A stretch of 64,000 nt of DNA from Bettongia penicillata ogilbyi. Taxonomy: Eukaryota; Chordata; Mammalia; Diprotodontia; Potoroidae. The stretch lies in assembly GCA_023548195.1 (NCBI GenBank), contig JAJHZJ010000531.1, positions 4,016,802-4,080,801 on the forward strand, in the 5' to 3' direction. Positions 36,280-48,480 of this stretch are shown here, piece by piece. Each line of letters starts with the position of its first letter. Positions within the stretch are counted from its first letter, which is position 1. Made by a program: the position numbers and the translations under genes. The notes below the pieces were generated by a model. It saw only the letters and a program-made list of their open reading frames with translations. It did not search any database and was not told where the DNA came from.

Positions 36280-36715
36280 TGTTAATATATTGTTAATGGA
36301 ATGGGAAGATCTTTCCCATCCATTAGTACATGTGACCTGCTTGAGTCACAGGGAAGCCTGAGTCACATGAGTCTAAGTTACATGGAGCAGGAAGGGGTGG
36401 AACAGCAAGAGGGAAGAATTAAGGGTGGAACAGAGCTGAGAAGAAGTGAGACAGAGCAGACAGAGCTGGAAAAGAGAGAGGAAACAAGGTAGGACTCTGT
36501 GAGTGAGAGAGGGAGTTGGTTTGTGGGAAGGCTTGATAATGTGTCTAGACTTCTGGGTCACTATGATGGATTTCTTTGTTACTATGACGGATTTGGCTTT
36601 TTGGCATTGGAATAAATGTCTTAGCTTCATCTTCCATGTTGAGAGCCTGTTACATCTTGTAATTCAAACTTGGAAATTCACCAGCATATTCATAGCTGCC
36701 GCTGCAGGTACCACC
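36280..36715 (+). mobile_element. LTR-like repeat copy B1 (about 440 bp)
   Basis: It begins TGTTAATATATTGTTAATGG and shares ATGGGAAGATCTTTCCCAT, CAGAGCTG, GGATTTGGCTTT and GGAATAAATGT with the reverse complement of 41510-41966. AATAAA at 36611-36616 lies about 100 nt before the similarity fades near GCTGCAGG. A GC-containing promoter-like purine-rich stretch precedes it. A solo LTR is the best reading. Sequence to about 36870 may be adjoining internal remnant. Confidence 0.65.
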
Positions 36716-37884
36716 TTGGCAATATAATTGGTTGGCCTTTTTAGATGATTTAAAAATCCCATGTAGTTGCTAGTTATAGAGGAGTTGAGGTTCTCGATTA
36801 GTTCCAAAATGAATGGGGACCACTCTCTCAGGCTGGAGGTATCAGAGGAGAAAGGTAACAACATTGGTAGTTAGCACATTTGAGCCTGGAACTCGTGATA
36901 AAGTATGAAGCTGAGGAATGTGAAGGACACTGCTCTGGGGGCTTGGTTTTAGGAGACCAGAATTGTGGGCAAAGGATAATAACCTCAGTCAGTCAATAGT
37001 CAATGGGTCAGTCAACAAGCACTTACTATTACCCAGCATTGTGCTAAGTTCTGGGAATACCACTATGAGCAAAAAGATATTCGATAGAATACAAGCTAAG
37101 GGGGAAGACAACACATAAAAGGAAGCTTAAAGGTGAGTGGTGGGGGAATAATGGAGAAGTCCAAGAAGAGTACAACCTGGTAAGAAATGAAGAGATGGTT
37201 AGCCTGGGCACCCTCTAAAATGCAGGTCTGGGAGGAGCTGTCCAATCAGAGAAAGGAGCCCTTGGGGCAGAAGGTGCTTCTACGTGTGAGTTCCAAAGCT
37301 GAAATGATCTTCTGAAAAATGATGGAGAAGTCCAGAGTGAAATGAAGTCTGGTGGGAAAAGATGACGAATCAGAGGAAATATCTAGTCTTGAGACTAATT
37401 CTTTGAAGACTTTCCGTCCCACTAAGACTCAGCAGTTCCTTGAGAGATTGTCTCTGTTCTCCAGTCTCTTTGAGATACCCCAGTGACAGATCATATACTC
37501 TTCTCCATGCCTTCACTGAGTTGTCTGACACATCATATCACAGAGAAACTGATGTCACTCCAAGTAATGGATTTGATATCAGGGGATCTGGATTTGAATC
37601 TGCACTCTGTCATCTGCCAAACATGGAAAACTTCTATCTCAGTGATGATTCAGATTTCTCCAAATACCATAGAAAGTTCTGATTCAATGGAGAGTTTGAG
37701 GTTTCTCCTAGCTAAAAAAAAATAAAGATGTTCTCTGCCAGAAGATCTCTGTCTGGGTCTCCCTTCTGGGAGCATAAGAACTAGAAAGTGTTGGGATCCC
37801 TGCTGACACCTGCTGGGTGCCACTAGGAATGCAGACAAATTCTTCCAAGAGGTTTTCCCTGATTTCTGTCTCAATATCTGAAGT

Positions 37885-38040
37885 ATCAGAGGATCATAGA
37901 ACTAGTGTTAGAAGGGACCTTAGACACAAACTTGTCCAATGCCCTCATGTTATAGATACAGAAACTGAAACCCTGTGGTGTGATGTGACTTGCCTAAGAT
38001 CACAAAGCTTGTAAATTGCAGAGACCAGATCCAAACCTAC
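37885..38040 (-). repeat. MIR/L2-type remnant
   Basis: AGTGTTAGAAGGGACCTTAG, CAATGCCCTCATGTTATAG, GTGACTTGCCTAAGATCACA. Confidence 0.65.
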
Positions 38041-38147
38041 TTCCCCCAAATCCAAAATCTGAAATTTTTCTCTGATAGAATAGGTGAAGATCACTGAGAA
38101 AGATTATGGGATGATCCACTGGGGAAATTTCCAAGGAATCAGAGCAA

Positions 38148-38149
<2 letters not shown>

Positions 38150-38193
<44 letters not shown>

Positions 38194-38208
38194 ACACGCA
38201 CACACACC
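38150..38208. repeat. (CA)n microsatellite with CG interruptions
   Basis: A CACACA run, then CGCACACGCACGCACACGCA. Confidence 0.97.
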
Positions 38209-38779
38209 AGAGAACAGGGAGGCTTGACATGAACAGAAAGTCTTTAAACCTGATAGGGAAAGAGAACGCCCTTCTAATCCTCTCTTCTTGCAGACTTTCC
38301 TTTCTCCTCAGCTAAGGATGAGGAGACTGTCAGTCACAAGAGAAAGTGAGCACAGACCTGACAACACTGAAATTCCTTCCAGATGGTGACTCCATCCTAT
38401 TCTCCTTTACCTGTTCAGAATGATAAAGCAAAGGTGAAAAAGACTACAATTGAATTTCATTTTCCTTCACTTCGCTTCACTCTTCCTTCAGGGATCACAG
38501 TTGGTATTTATACCATGCTTTGTACTTGTCAAAGCATTTTTGAACATGTATAATTAACCCTCATGTCTGAGACTTTCACATCATACAGAAGAGACACAAA
38601 TGCTTTGGGAGATTTCCTCACTCTTGACTCATAATCCCAACCCAGGAATCCTAGGAAATTGACTGCATGGCACTCACTAGTATCCTGAAAGTAGAGACAG
38701 TTTGCAATAATACATAGGGAAGTTTTATCTAAAAGGAGGGTAAACAAATAGAAACCCTGGGATGAGGGAAAGGGGAACA

Positions 38780-39050
38780 AAACAAGCATTTATTAAGCAC
38801 CTATTGTGTTCCAGGCACTGTGCTAGGTGTTTTACAAATACTATATCATTCGATCTTTACAACAACTCTAGGAAGTTGGTGCTATGTTATCCCCGGTTTA
38901 CAGTTAAAGGTAAAGTTTACAGGCAGAGATGAAGTGCCTTGCCCACAAGTCACACAACTAACACATATCTGACATTGGATCTGAACTCACATCCACCTGA
39001 CTCCAGGCCCAGTGCTCTATGCATTGAACCACCTCACTTTCTCCAAGTGA
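38780..39050 (-). repeat. MON1/MIR-type SINE, near full length
   Basis: On +: AGCATTTATTAAGCACCTAT, CCAGGCACTGTGCTAGGTGT, CAACTCTAGGAAGTTGGTGC, GTGCCTTGCCCACAAGTCAC, CCAGTGCTCTATGCATTGAA. Confidence 0.85.
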
Positions 39051-39079
39051 TCACCTATTGATGCCAAAGACCTACATCA

Positions 39080-39440
39080 AAGTGTGGTTCATTGGAAATG
39101 ATGCTAGATTATAGTCAAAAAGCTTAGATTCAAATCCCAGCTCTACCACTTAATAGTTGAGTAACCTTGGGCAAGTCACTCTACCTCTCTGGACCTCAAT
39201 TTCCTCAAGTGTAAAATGAGGGAGCTGAATTACTTGGCCTCTGAGACATGATGTAGTAGAAAGAATACAGCACCTGATGTCAGGAGATACAGCTTCAAAC
39301 CGCAATTCTATCACTTCCTACTTATGTAACCTTGGGAGAGTCACCACTCTTTGAGCTTCTGTTTATTCAACCCTACAGTGTAGGGTTAGACTGGATGAAT
39401 GATCTCAAAGTATCTTCCATTTCTTAATCTATAATTCTGT
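39080..39440 (+). repeat. Two consecutive MIR-like SINEs
   Basis: 39080-39240 (TTCAAATCCCAGCTCTACCA, ACCTTGGGCAAGTCACTCTA) and 39245-39440 (TAGAAAGAATACAGCACCTG, TAACCTTGGGAGAGTCACCA, AATCTATAATTCTG end) lie head to tail on +. Confidence 0.75.
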
Positions 39441-39959
39441 AACCCTCATTTCTTCTGATCTATTTCTAGAATGATTATCTTACATAAGTCATGAGGATCA
39501 CTGCTAGATAAGACTATGAGTGTTCCTCTGGTGGAGGACCTCCTCCTCCTCCTAAGGCCTGCACTGGTCCACTTCACTCTACTGAATGAAGGAAGACATA
39601 GTGGGGGTGGGAGTGGCATTACCTTTTCTCTCCAAATTCCCACAAGTCTTCATGGCTGTGTAAAGTATAGCCTACAGTTTCTCAGTCAAGACCAATAATT
39701 CTTCATGGAGTCCATCAATCCTTTGATTCCATCTTCCTAGTTAAAAATGAAAGCAAAAAGTGTTCAGTCTTCTCTTCTAGTTTCCTTCCACTCTCTCAAC
39801 ACAGGTGCTTTCCCCCACTCCTGGTTCAACTACTCACCAATTTATCATCCCTATCCATCACTATGTATGTCTCTTGGAAACATACTTGATTTTTTGAATT
39901 ACTCAAATAGGAAAGAGAGAGAGAGGCTCCCATCACTCAATACTTATGATTTCATTTCA

Positions 39960-40135
39960 TCTTTATAAAAGATCCTCAAAGATGCAAAAGGCAGGTCTCT
40001 CCATTTGAAAAATGGAGAAAACTAAACTCAAAGGGGTTATGTGATCTGCACAGCAAATGAGCAATAACAGAGTCAGGACAAGTACCCGGGTCTCCTAATT
40101 TCCAGTTAAATATTCTTTCCATTACACCAGAGATG
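39960..40135 (-). repeat. MIR-like SINE
   Basis: GAGAAAACTAAACTCAAAGG, AGAGTCAGGACAAGTACCCG, TCTTTCCATTACACC. Confidence 0.6.
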
Positions 40136-40261
40136 TTAAACTGGAACTACCTGGCAGCAGATAGTCTACAAATCTCCCTAGAGCAGTCAGAATAAAAATA
40201 GGAAATATTTAACAAAATAAATAAAAATACAATTCAACATAGACTGTGTTAATTTATGGTT

Positions 40262-40965
40262 TTCTTTTTCTTTTTTAATTGATTTTATTTATTTTCAGTG
40301 TTCTACAATCACTACCATATAACTTAGATTTTTTCTCCCTCCTTCCTTCCTATCTCCCCCCTCCCTCCCCAAGACAGCATATAATTCCATATAAGTTCTA
40401 CACATACATTCCTATCAAATACATTTTCACTATAGTCATGCTGTGTAGAAGAATTAAAATGAATGGAAGAAATCATATAACAAGCCAAAATGTAATACAA
40501 AAGAAGATGATCTGCTACATTCTGCAGTTGAATTCCATAGTTCTTTTCTCTGGATGTGGAAGGCATTTTGCCTTAAAAGATCATTGGGAATTTTTTTAAG
40601 TCCTTGCATTGCAATGAAGTTCCGAATCTACCAGAAAAAACTCTCGCACACTGTGGTCGTTGCTGTGCACAAAGTTCTCCTGACTTTGCTTCTTTTGCTC
40701 AGCATCAGATCATGTAAGTCTTTTCAGGCCTCTCTGAAGTCTTCCTGTTCATCATTTCTTAGAGCACAATAGTATTCCATTACATTCATATACCATAATT
40801 CATTCAGCCATTCTCCAATTGATGGGTATCCCCTTGATTTCCAGTTTTTGGCCACCACAAAGAGTGCTGCTATAAATATTTTTGTATTTGTGGGACCCTT
40901 TCCCATTTTTATGATCTCTTGGGGATACAGTCCTAGAAGTGATATTGCTGAGTAAATTTGTGGTT
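40262..40965 (-). mobile_element. L1 3' end: C-terminus of ORF2 plus 3' UTR
   Basis: On the minus strand, 40906-40724 encodes KIFIAALFVVAKNWKSRGYP, then WLNELWYMNVMEYYCALRND, the conserved end of L1 ORF2. The 3' UTR follows and ends in the T-rich start (TTTCTTTTTTAATTG) at 40262, the antisense poly(A). The element is 5' truncated, as is usual for L1, and the frame is damaged outside this block. Confidence 0.88.
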
Positions 40966-41509
40966 TTCTTAGTCAATATGAGGTGAGTAGGATCCATTTC
41001 TAGTTGAGTTAGATACCACCAAATTAGATCATATTGCCCCCCCTGTGGGAATTCATCCCTGTATCAGAGCTGTTTCTATGTAAAAGTATTGACCATGTTT
41101 CACTTTCTGCCATGGGATAAAATATACAAATTCAATTTCATTTTTAATGGACATTTATGGTTTATAATGAAGATATTACCTACTTCAATAAACATCAGTC
41201 TTATTTATTTGATATGCAAATAGAGAATTATTCATTAATTTGCCAAATATTCTTCCCCATAATCACAAGAAATAAATATTTTCTGTCTTGTCATCACACA
41301 TTTATTGACATTGTGAAATGTTTCTCCTAATCTCTTATACCTATAATTCCAAGAAGGTGCATAGTAGGGAATATATTAAGAGTGTACAAAATTACCTGCC
41401 ATAGACTGTTAGTGACTCTGTTGGGATACTAAAACTATATTCCCTAAGTACACTATATTATAAAACTCTTTCATAAATCATAGAGAAAAAATCAGTTAGG
41501 AACTTTAGC

Positions 41510-41966
41510 ACTAATGCGATATTCACAGCGCCTGCAGCAGCTATAAATATGCCAACACAATTCTGAATTGCAAAATACAACGGACTTTCCACATGGAAAA
41601 CAGAACCAAAACATTTATTCTGACACCAGAAAGCCAAATCCATCATAGTAACAAAAATCTATACACAACAACAATGCAGAGGTCACTTCCCTCTGTTAGG
41701 CTTCCCACAAACCAGCTCCATTAAACAAATCTCAAACAAGCTCTCTCATTCTATTCAGCTGCTTGCTTTTCTCTCTCTTCCTCAATTCTGATTGCTCTGA
41801 TCAATTTCCTCTCAGCTCTGCTCCAGCTCTGCCTCTTCCTGTTCCACCTGTTCAGCAAGTTCCTCCCACTACAGACTCATGTGACTCAAGCTTCCATGCT
41901 ATGCAGGCAGCTCACATGGGTCCATTAATGAATGGGAAAGATCTTCCCATCTGAATTACCATTACA
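41510..41966 (-). mobile_element. LTR-like repeat copy B2
   Basis: Inverted partner of 36280-36715. On the minus strand it starts TGTAATGGTAATTCAGATGG. It carries AATAAA (TTTATT at 41614-41619 on +) and the same GGATTTGGCTTT block. The gap between the pair is 4.8 kb. Confidence 0.65.
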
Positions 41967-41969
41967 GGA

Positions 41970-44700
41970 ACCAAGCAACTTCATGAAGAAGGAGGAATTA
42001 ATTGCCCCTTCACACCTCGGGAATATATATTTCCTTAAGAGGAAAAGAAAATCAAACTTATTTTTCTTGTTAAAATTATAACAAGGAAAAGTAGGATGAA
42101 GTTCTAACTAGTGCATGTAATTATTGCTTTGAAACTGACAATCTTTAGCTCTTAAAAGCTACCATGGTACAATAAATCTAAAATAATTACAGCAGAAAAG
42201 ACTGAATTCTTTTTGATATCCATTCTATGTAAAATATCGGAGTGTATTGAATTAACTAATATAACTGCTCATACTTAAAGAGTAATTGATTTTCTATCTT
42301 CCAAACTAATACCATGATTTTGAATATATTAATTTCATTTACAGCCTTTGTGTATGTATACATTTTCTCATTTGCTGTTGGTTCTAAAGCAAAGCATAGT
42401 GTATTAGAGAAAAAAGGCCACTGGAATAACATTAATATTACAGAGCATTCTGCAACTCAAATGAGTGAAAAGAAAAACATAACAATGTAGAACCAAGGAA
42501 ATACATCTATTTGGCCTTGTAAAAATCTACTATCTGGTAATGATGGTTTCTATGGACCTTTGGACTCTCCTGCTGCCTCAGAGCTTCCCAGAGTGCTATG
42601 GATTTTAATGAAACCCGTGGCTGCTCAGAAGAATACCTGATGAAGGGAAGTTAAATGAAGTTGATCGCTCGTGGCATGGACTAAAACCTCCTGGCACCTG
42701 CAGGCCCAAAGATTGGGGCAGTCTCAGATCACTCTGTTTAGTTCTGGTATTTTGTCTGGTTGGTGCCAAACTCACTAGACTTGGAACCTGAACCTTGAAC
42801 TTGACATCTCATTATCTACCTCTTGGACCTTGTTCAGATTCATGGCTTTGGTTCTGCTTCATCTGGCAGGTTCCATCTTACCTGTTTGAACTATGTTCCC
42901 TGTCAACACAAGAATCTCTAGGCTGTAAAATCTTGATCATCAAATCAGATTCAACATCATAGACCTGACTCAGTTGGAGCTCCTGAAACCATGTTCTTGG
43001 TCTTGTTGTGGGGCAGCATTTGGGGAACAGTGCTTTATTGTTGGTCTCCAGGCAAATATCCATTTCCAGATATGGGGGAATTAGTAAGCATGATGCTTGT
43101 CCTTCACAATTACTGATAATTTTGCAGATTGTAAAAATCTTATAGGAAGAGCAAAATTTCTGGGGGTGGGGAGACAGCTCTAACTTTGGCAGAACACTGG
43201 AATTCTGAAAGCTATATTATGACCCTGGGAAGAGGTGGTGCTCACTGGATGAGGAGTCATCTTAACTGATTTGTAGTGCATTTCCCTTTGGGGCAGGGCT
43301 AAACCACAGGGTGGCAGCAGGACCCTACAGGAAGGTAGAATTTCACCAGATTATGGGCTTCTGTGAGTTTTCTCTAAATGAAATAAAGATTGTTCTATAT
43401 TCACTATGTATCTGTTAAGCACGGGTGCTTGCATAGAGAGATGAGGTCCCTCTTACATTTCCTGTGAAGGTCTAGATAAAAGCCAAGTTCTGATGTCCAT
43501 AGGAAAAATTCTGGGTTGGCAAAAAGTAAGTCAATGTTGAGATTCTTAGAGGAAACCCAGGTGGGATCATGAGGCAAAGAGTGTTTGGTGGGGAATTCAT
43601 GAGGACTGAATACAATCCATGTGAACTCAGAGCCAAAGGGTAAATATGCATTTTCCCTGTACATATGTGTCTGCTCTTAGACAAGTTGAGGAAACTGACA
43701 ATATTATTAAGGAACTTTTTTTTTTTTAATACTTTAGTGGCAAATAATGTCTTGTACTTGACTTTGAACACTGAGGTGGTGTGGAGTAGTGCTTTGCCTT
43801 CTTACCACTTTTAAGGAATTTGTTACTGGTCTAGGAAGGCTAGTTGGAGCCTTGCCTCTCCCAGGAGGCTACCATGACCTTTGCACTGTGGTCTGGGCAA
43901 TATAAGAAATAAAGAGCAGGGATTGTGGCTCTCCATCAAAAGAGGCAATTATGCTAACGGTTAGAGACCTCAGGTTGAAATTGGGACTGAAAGCATAAAC
44001 ACTGAAAAGAAGATGTTTGATAACATGCAGCAGAAACACAGAATCGATTTTCTCCTGCCAAGTAAAGAGCAGTTTCCATTAATTTGTTGGCTTTCACATG
44101 TTGTTCAGCTTTCCATTTGCTTCAAAAATAGGTTTCCTGAGGTAACTACAAAACACTTAATATTGACATTGAGTCATATTTAAATGTTAGTGTTGCCCAC
44201 TAACAACCTGGATTTTTTTTTCAAGGCAATGAAATGATTAGGGTTCTGAGTTGGCCTCCTGAAACCTTCATTTGTACTGATTTCTCCTCCACTTGGAAAT
44301 TAAAATATCAGTGAGGAAATGGAACTAACACCCTGTCAACTTCTGACCAGACTTGACATGTTGAATTTTTTTAGCACTAAAAACTGAACAGATCTAAACC
44401 TGAAATACTTTGGAGAAAATTCAGCATACACTATATACTGGCACTTCTTGACCCCACCAACATCCCTTCCCTCTCCCTCCAACTGTATGTAAGTATACCA
44501 CATACATATATACATGCATAAATGTGTGTGTGTATACACACGCACACACACACACACACAGCAGGTACTAAAACACTAAAATGAATACACTCTGATATTT
44601 ATTACCTATAAAAATATTCATGCTTTTCACCTTTTACCTTGGAGATATTCCAAACTTCACCTATTCAAATGGGTCTAATTCAGAAATTTAGTCCTTGTTT
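41970..44700. other. Intergenic stretch, no gene recognised
   Basis: AT-rich, mostly unique-looking sequence with short frames only. 42540-43080 is richer in GC and CTTGGACCTTG-like phrases and may be an old unrecognised repeat. Confidence 0.4.
44520..44562. repeat. TG/CA microsatellite
   Basis: GTGTGTGTGTATACACACGC then a CA run. Confidence 0.9.
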
Positions 44701-44715
44701 ATGGTTGAGCTATTT

Positions 44716-44783
44716 CAGGGGAGGGGAACCTGTGGCCTCCTGTAGTTACATGTGGCCTTGAAGTCACAGGTTCCTCACCCCTG
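44716..44783. mobile_element. 68-bp palindromic hAT-type MITE
   Basis: The ends CAGGGGAGGGGAACCTGTG and CACAGGTTCCTCACCCCTG are near-perfect inverted repeats about 20 nt long. Flanks AGCTATTT (44708-44715) and AACTATTT (44784-44791) form an 8-bp target-site duplication with one mismatch, as expected for hAT transposition. Confidence 0.85.
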
Positions 44784-46224
44784 AACTATTTGTTTCCTTT
44801 GTGACCATCTTTGGTTGTTAAAATCAAAGTCAGAACTATAGGCCCTGAAAATGAGGGAAGATATAAGAAAATATTACTAGTTTCCTTTCATAGATATATT
44901 CCCAAAGTCTTAGGAATTTGAAATTTTGGGAGTACTGTATTTTTTGACAGCATGTACAGTAAGTCAGGCAAACAAGATTCTCCTTGAAAACTGAGGGGTA
45001 GCTATCAAAAAAAAAAAAGAATATACATGGAGCACTTTGGAGAAATTATAGCTCAGAAGCAAATATACAAATATTTGTTCATTAAAAAACAGGAAGTTAT
45101 CTCAGCTAGATAATAGCTTTGGACAGAAAACATTTAAATAATCCTAACAACTACCCAACACTAGAATGGGGAGATGTCCAGGGCTTGAGCACAGTGGAGG
45201 GAGAAAACACACACACACATATAGAAGAGTGGAGAAAGAGTGGAAGGCTGTCATCTTGTTTTGTTTTTAATTTTTTTTAAGGCTGCCATTTTTAGAAAAA
45301 GTATCTCTCAGGTGATAGGATAGAGCAATAATGATATCTTGCTCAGGTACCAATGAACTTTTCTTGGAGGAAAATGGGCTGAAGCACTTTGGAATTCCTG
45401 GTAAATTAAAGGAACAAAGTGTGGAAAGGTACCAAAGGTACCAAAAAGAAAAAGAGAAAATGTCAGTCCCTGTTTCCATTTACTTCTTTCAGGAATCATG
45501 ATGTCTCTCTTAGAAAAAGAAAGGAATTTTGGAGATGGATCATTAGAACTTGGGTCCAGGGTGAGAAATCCTGACTTCTTCCCTTTTAAGAAGTACAGGT
45601 TAGAATGAGAATGACCTAAGAGGAAATGCCTTCACCTTTTCTGGTTTTGGGTGATGTCTGGATCTCTTTGATTGTAATAGATCTTTATTTCTCCTTTTCT
45701 CCTTATTTAAATATTTTTTAAGGTTCTTCAAGACCAACCTTGAACACTGAAGGAGAAGAGGGCTAATCTTCAATTAGTTAATGGATAGTTGGATAGATAG
45801 ATAAAATCGAGCACTGTAGTAAGCCATGTAGGTATAATTACAAGGAAGAAGATAGTTCTGTCTTCAAGGAGTTTACATTCTAATGGGAGAAAACATTTGA
45901 GAAGTTGGAAAGGAGGTAGGGTATGGATTGAAGAAAATGGCCAGAAAGTAGTGAGGAAGAGGTCTGGTTGGGAGAAAAAACAAGGTGAAAACTCACACGT
46001 ATCAGAGGTCGGAATGGATTCAGGGGCAGGGGTGTACAAAGTCCCTGATGGAAGGAAGTGTGGATGGGGGGCAGAATGGAAATTTTATGTTAGGAAGTAA
46101 CACAAAAGACTTAATAGTCAGTTCGAAGAGCATCCTTATGTAGCGGTGACCCCCTTGAGAGAAATTAGTGGAATCTCAGAAATGCCCTTCCCCAGAAATG
46201 TTCTTCTTTGGATCCTCACCCAGA

Positions 46225-46970
46225 TGGGATCAATTTGATGGTCTATTGAATATCTCAGGACTTTCATTATGTCTTCTATAAGCCATTATTAACCAACTTC
46301 CAAACTGAAGGTCTACAGAGCCGTTGTATTGACTTCATCACTATATGCTTGTGAAACATGGACAATCTACCTGCGCATGCCAAGAAACTGAATCGCTTCC
46401 ATTTGAACTGTCTTAGGAAGACTCTGAGGATCACCTGGCAGGATAAGCTACCAGACACTGAAGTCCGTGCTCGAGCTGAACTATCAAGTATTCAAACTGT
46501 GCTTCAGAGAGTGCAACTCCGATGGGCTGGCCACATTGTTCAAATGCCAAATGTATGCTTGCCGAGAAAATTATTTTATGGAGAACTCACATGGGGCAGG
46601 CGATCACATGGTGGCTAGAAGAAATGATACAAGGACACTCTCAAGGTGTTTCTCAAGAACTTTGGATTTGACTTGCAACATGGGAGATACTGGCACAGGA
46701 TCATTTAGCATGGTGTATCCACATCAGAAAGGGTGCTGTGCTCTTTGAGCAAAGCAGAATTGAGACAGCACAAAGTAAATGCAGCATGCACAAAGTTGGA
46801 ATATCCACCCCAAACAGTCACATGAATTATCTGTGCCCAACCTGTGGTAGAGCATTCCAAGCTCATATTGGTCTTATCAGTCACAGTCAGACACACTGAA
46901 ATTTCATTTTTATCATGGTGATGTCATTTTGGTCCTCTTCAGAAAGGAAGGACAACACCCATTAACCATC
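46225..46970 (+). mobile_element. RTE/L2-type LINE fossil, C-terminus of ORF2 and 3' tail
   Basis: Conceptual pieces are VYRAVVLTSSLYACETWTIY, then HAKKLNRFHLNCLRKTLRIT, then LRWAGHIVQMP and LFYGELTWGRRSHGG, the post-RT region of CETW-type LINEs. At 46831-46899 a C2H2 zinc finger (CPTCGRAF...HSQTH) is followed by TGA. The 3' tail ATCATGGTGATGTCATTTTG then GTCCTCTTCAGAAAGGAAGG follows. At least one frameshift and two stops show that it is dead. The exact clade (RTE or L2 group) is uncertain. Confidence 0.8.
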
Positions 46971-46989
46971 AAGAAAGTAGAGTACACCA

Positions 46990-47400
46990 AAGGATATGTT
47001 AGCATAATGGAAAGAGCACAGATCTGGGGGTCAGAAGCAAGGATCCTAGAATTCCTATAGTCCCTTGGACTTACTATGTGATGTTGGGCAAGTCATTCAA
47101 TCTATGGGAGCCTGAGTTATTTTTCCTGATACAATGAAAGATTAGGACTAAATGACCTGAAAGGTCCCTTCCAGTTCTGATAATCCAGAATGTCAACTGG
47201 TTCACCACATGGACTACTTCAAGGTTTAATATCCTAGGTTGGATATTAGAGAGGGAGGGAATCTTGCCCAGACATTAGCTAGGCCAATACTTTCATTTTA
47301 TAAAGGAGACTAAGGCCCATAATGGTTAAGTGACTTACCCAAGGTCATAGAGGGAACTAGTAAGAAGGCTGGAGTTCAAATCCTAGTCCTCTGTTTTCAA
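46990..47400 (+). repeat. MIR-like SINE (+) then MIR-like SINE (-)
   Basis: 46990-47205 is sense (ATAATGGAAAGAGCACAGAT, GATGTTGGGCAAGTCATTCA, AGGTCCCTTCCAGTTCTGAT). 47225-47400 is antisense (GTTAAGTGACTTACCCAAGG, GAGTTCAAATCCTAGTCC). Confidence 0.7.
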
Positions 47401-47849
47401 ATTCACTGTTATTTCTAATATACTACGTAATTTTGGAATTGGATATATCTTGGGACTTTTCCAACAAACTTTCTGCCAGTTGAAAACACATTCAGTTTAC
47501 ATACCTAATTAAACTCATTGACTTTCCTGGTTGTACTGCTTTTGGGAAACTAGGTGGCACTAAAACTGCATCTTTGTCACTAGTTTCAGGTTATTAAATT
47601 CCCTTTTCAGACTAACCTTTTTTTTTTTTGCTATGTGACATCCAGTGTATAGGACAACTCCCATTTCTGGTACAATGGGATTAACTAATTAATTGTCACT
47701 GTGGTAATAATAATGGTCCCTACATGCTGAAAATATATTAAATGTTAGTGAATTTCAGAGGAATGATAGTTTTAAAAAGGCAAATAAAACCTTAAATCCA
47801 GTCAGAAAGACTTCTTGAAAATAATTTTTAATGGGGTGTGTATATAGCT

Positions 47850-47955
47850 ATAGCTATGTTTATATATGTGTGTATATGCCTGTATGTATGTAGTATATAT
47901 ACACACACCCATACATATGTAAACACGTGTGTATATATGTATATGTGTGTGTCAT
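47850..47955. repeat. TA/TG microsatellite-like tract
   Basis: Imperfect TATATGTGTG units and CATACA units. A similar tract lies at 48190-48305. Confidence 0.85.
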
Positions 47956-48194
47956 TTTTCAGTCATGTATGACTCTTCATGATCCCATTTGGGGTTTCCT
48001 TGGCTAGTGTTTTGCCATTTCCTTCTTCAGCTCATTTTACAGATGAGGAAACTGAAGCAAACAGGGTTAAATGACTTGCCTAGGGTAAAAACTCAGTAAC
48101 TCAGTAAGTGTCTGAGGTAGGATTTGAACTCAGGAAGATGAGTCTTTCTGACTCTAGGCCTGGCGCTCAATCCTCTGTGCCAACTAGCTGCCCT
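47951..48194 (-). repeat. RTE-tail SINE between two TA/TG tracts
   Basis: On +: TTTTTCAGTCATGTATGACT, CCATTTGGGGTTTCCTTGGC, ATGACTTGCCTAGGG, ending GCCAACTAGCTGCCC. It seems to have inserted into a TG/TA-rich simple repeat. Confidence 0.85.
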
Positions 48195-48319
48195 TATACA
48201 TATTTACATGTGTGTAAACATTTTAGGATCACAAATATGTATGTATGTATGCGTATATACACCCATACCCACACATATATGTATATACACACATATATAC
48301 TTAGGATCACAAAAAGTTA

Positions 48320-48480
48320 ATACAGTCTCCTCATTTTACTCCTAAGGAAACAGAAGCCAAGAGATGTGGAATTACTTCCCCAAGGTCACTCAAGTAGGTC
48401 AAGGAAGATTAAGGAAGGTCAGGGAAATAGCACAAAGTTTGAATTCAGGTCTTCTGAATCCAATCCAGTGTTCCAGGACA
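48320..48480 (-). repeat. MIR-like SINE
   Basis: CAGTCTCCTCATTTTACTCC, CTTCCCCAAGGTCACTCAAG, TTTGAATTCAGGTCTTCTGA. Confidence 0.7.

Noticed and set aside
46358..46748. 86- and 93-codon frames looking like a gene
   Set aside because: The first encodes the end of a LINE ORF2, and neighbouring parts are frameshifted and stopped. It is a retrotransposon fossil, not a host gene.
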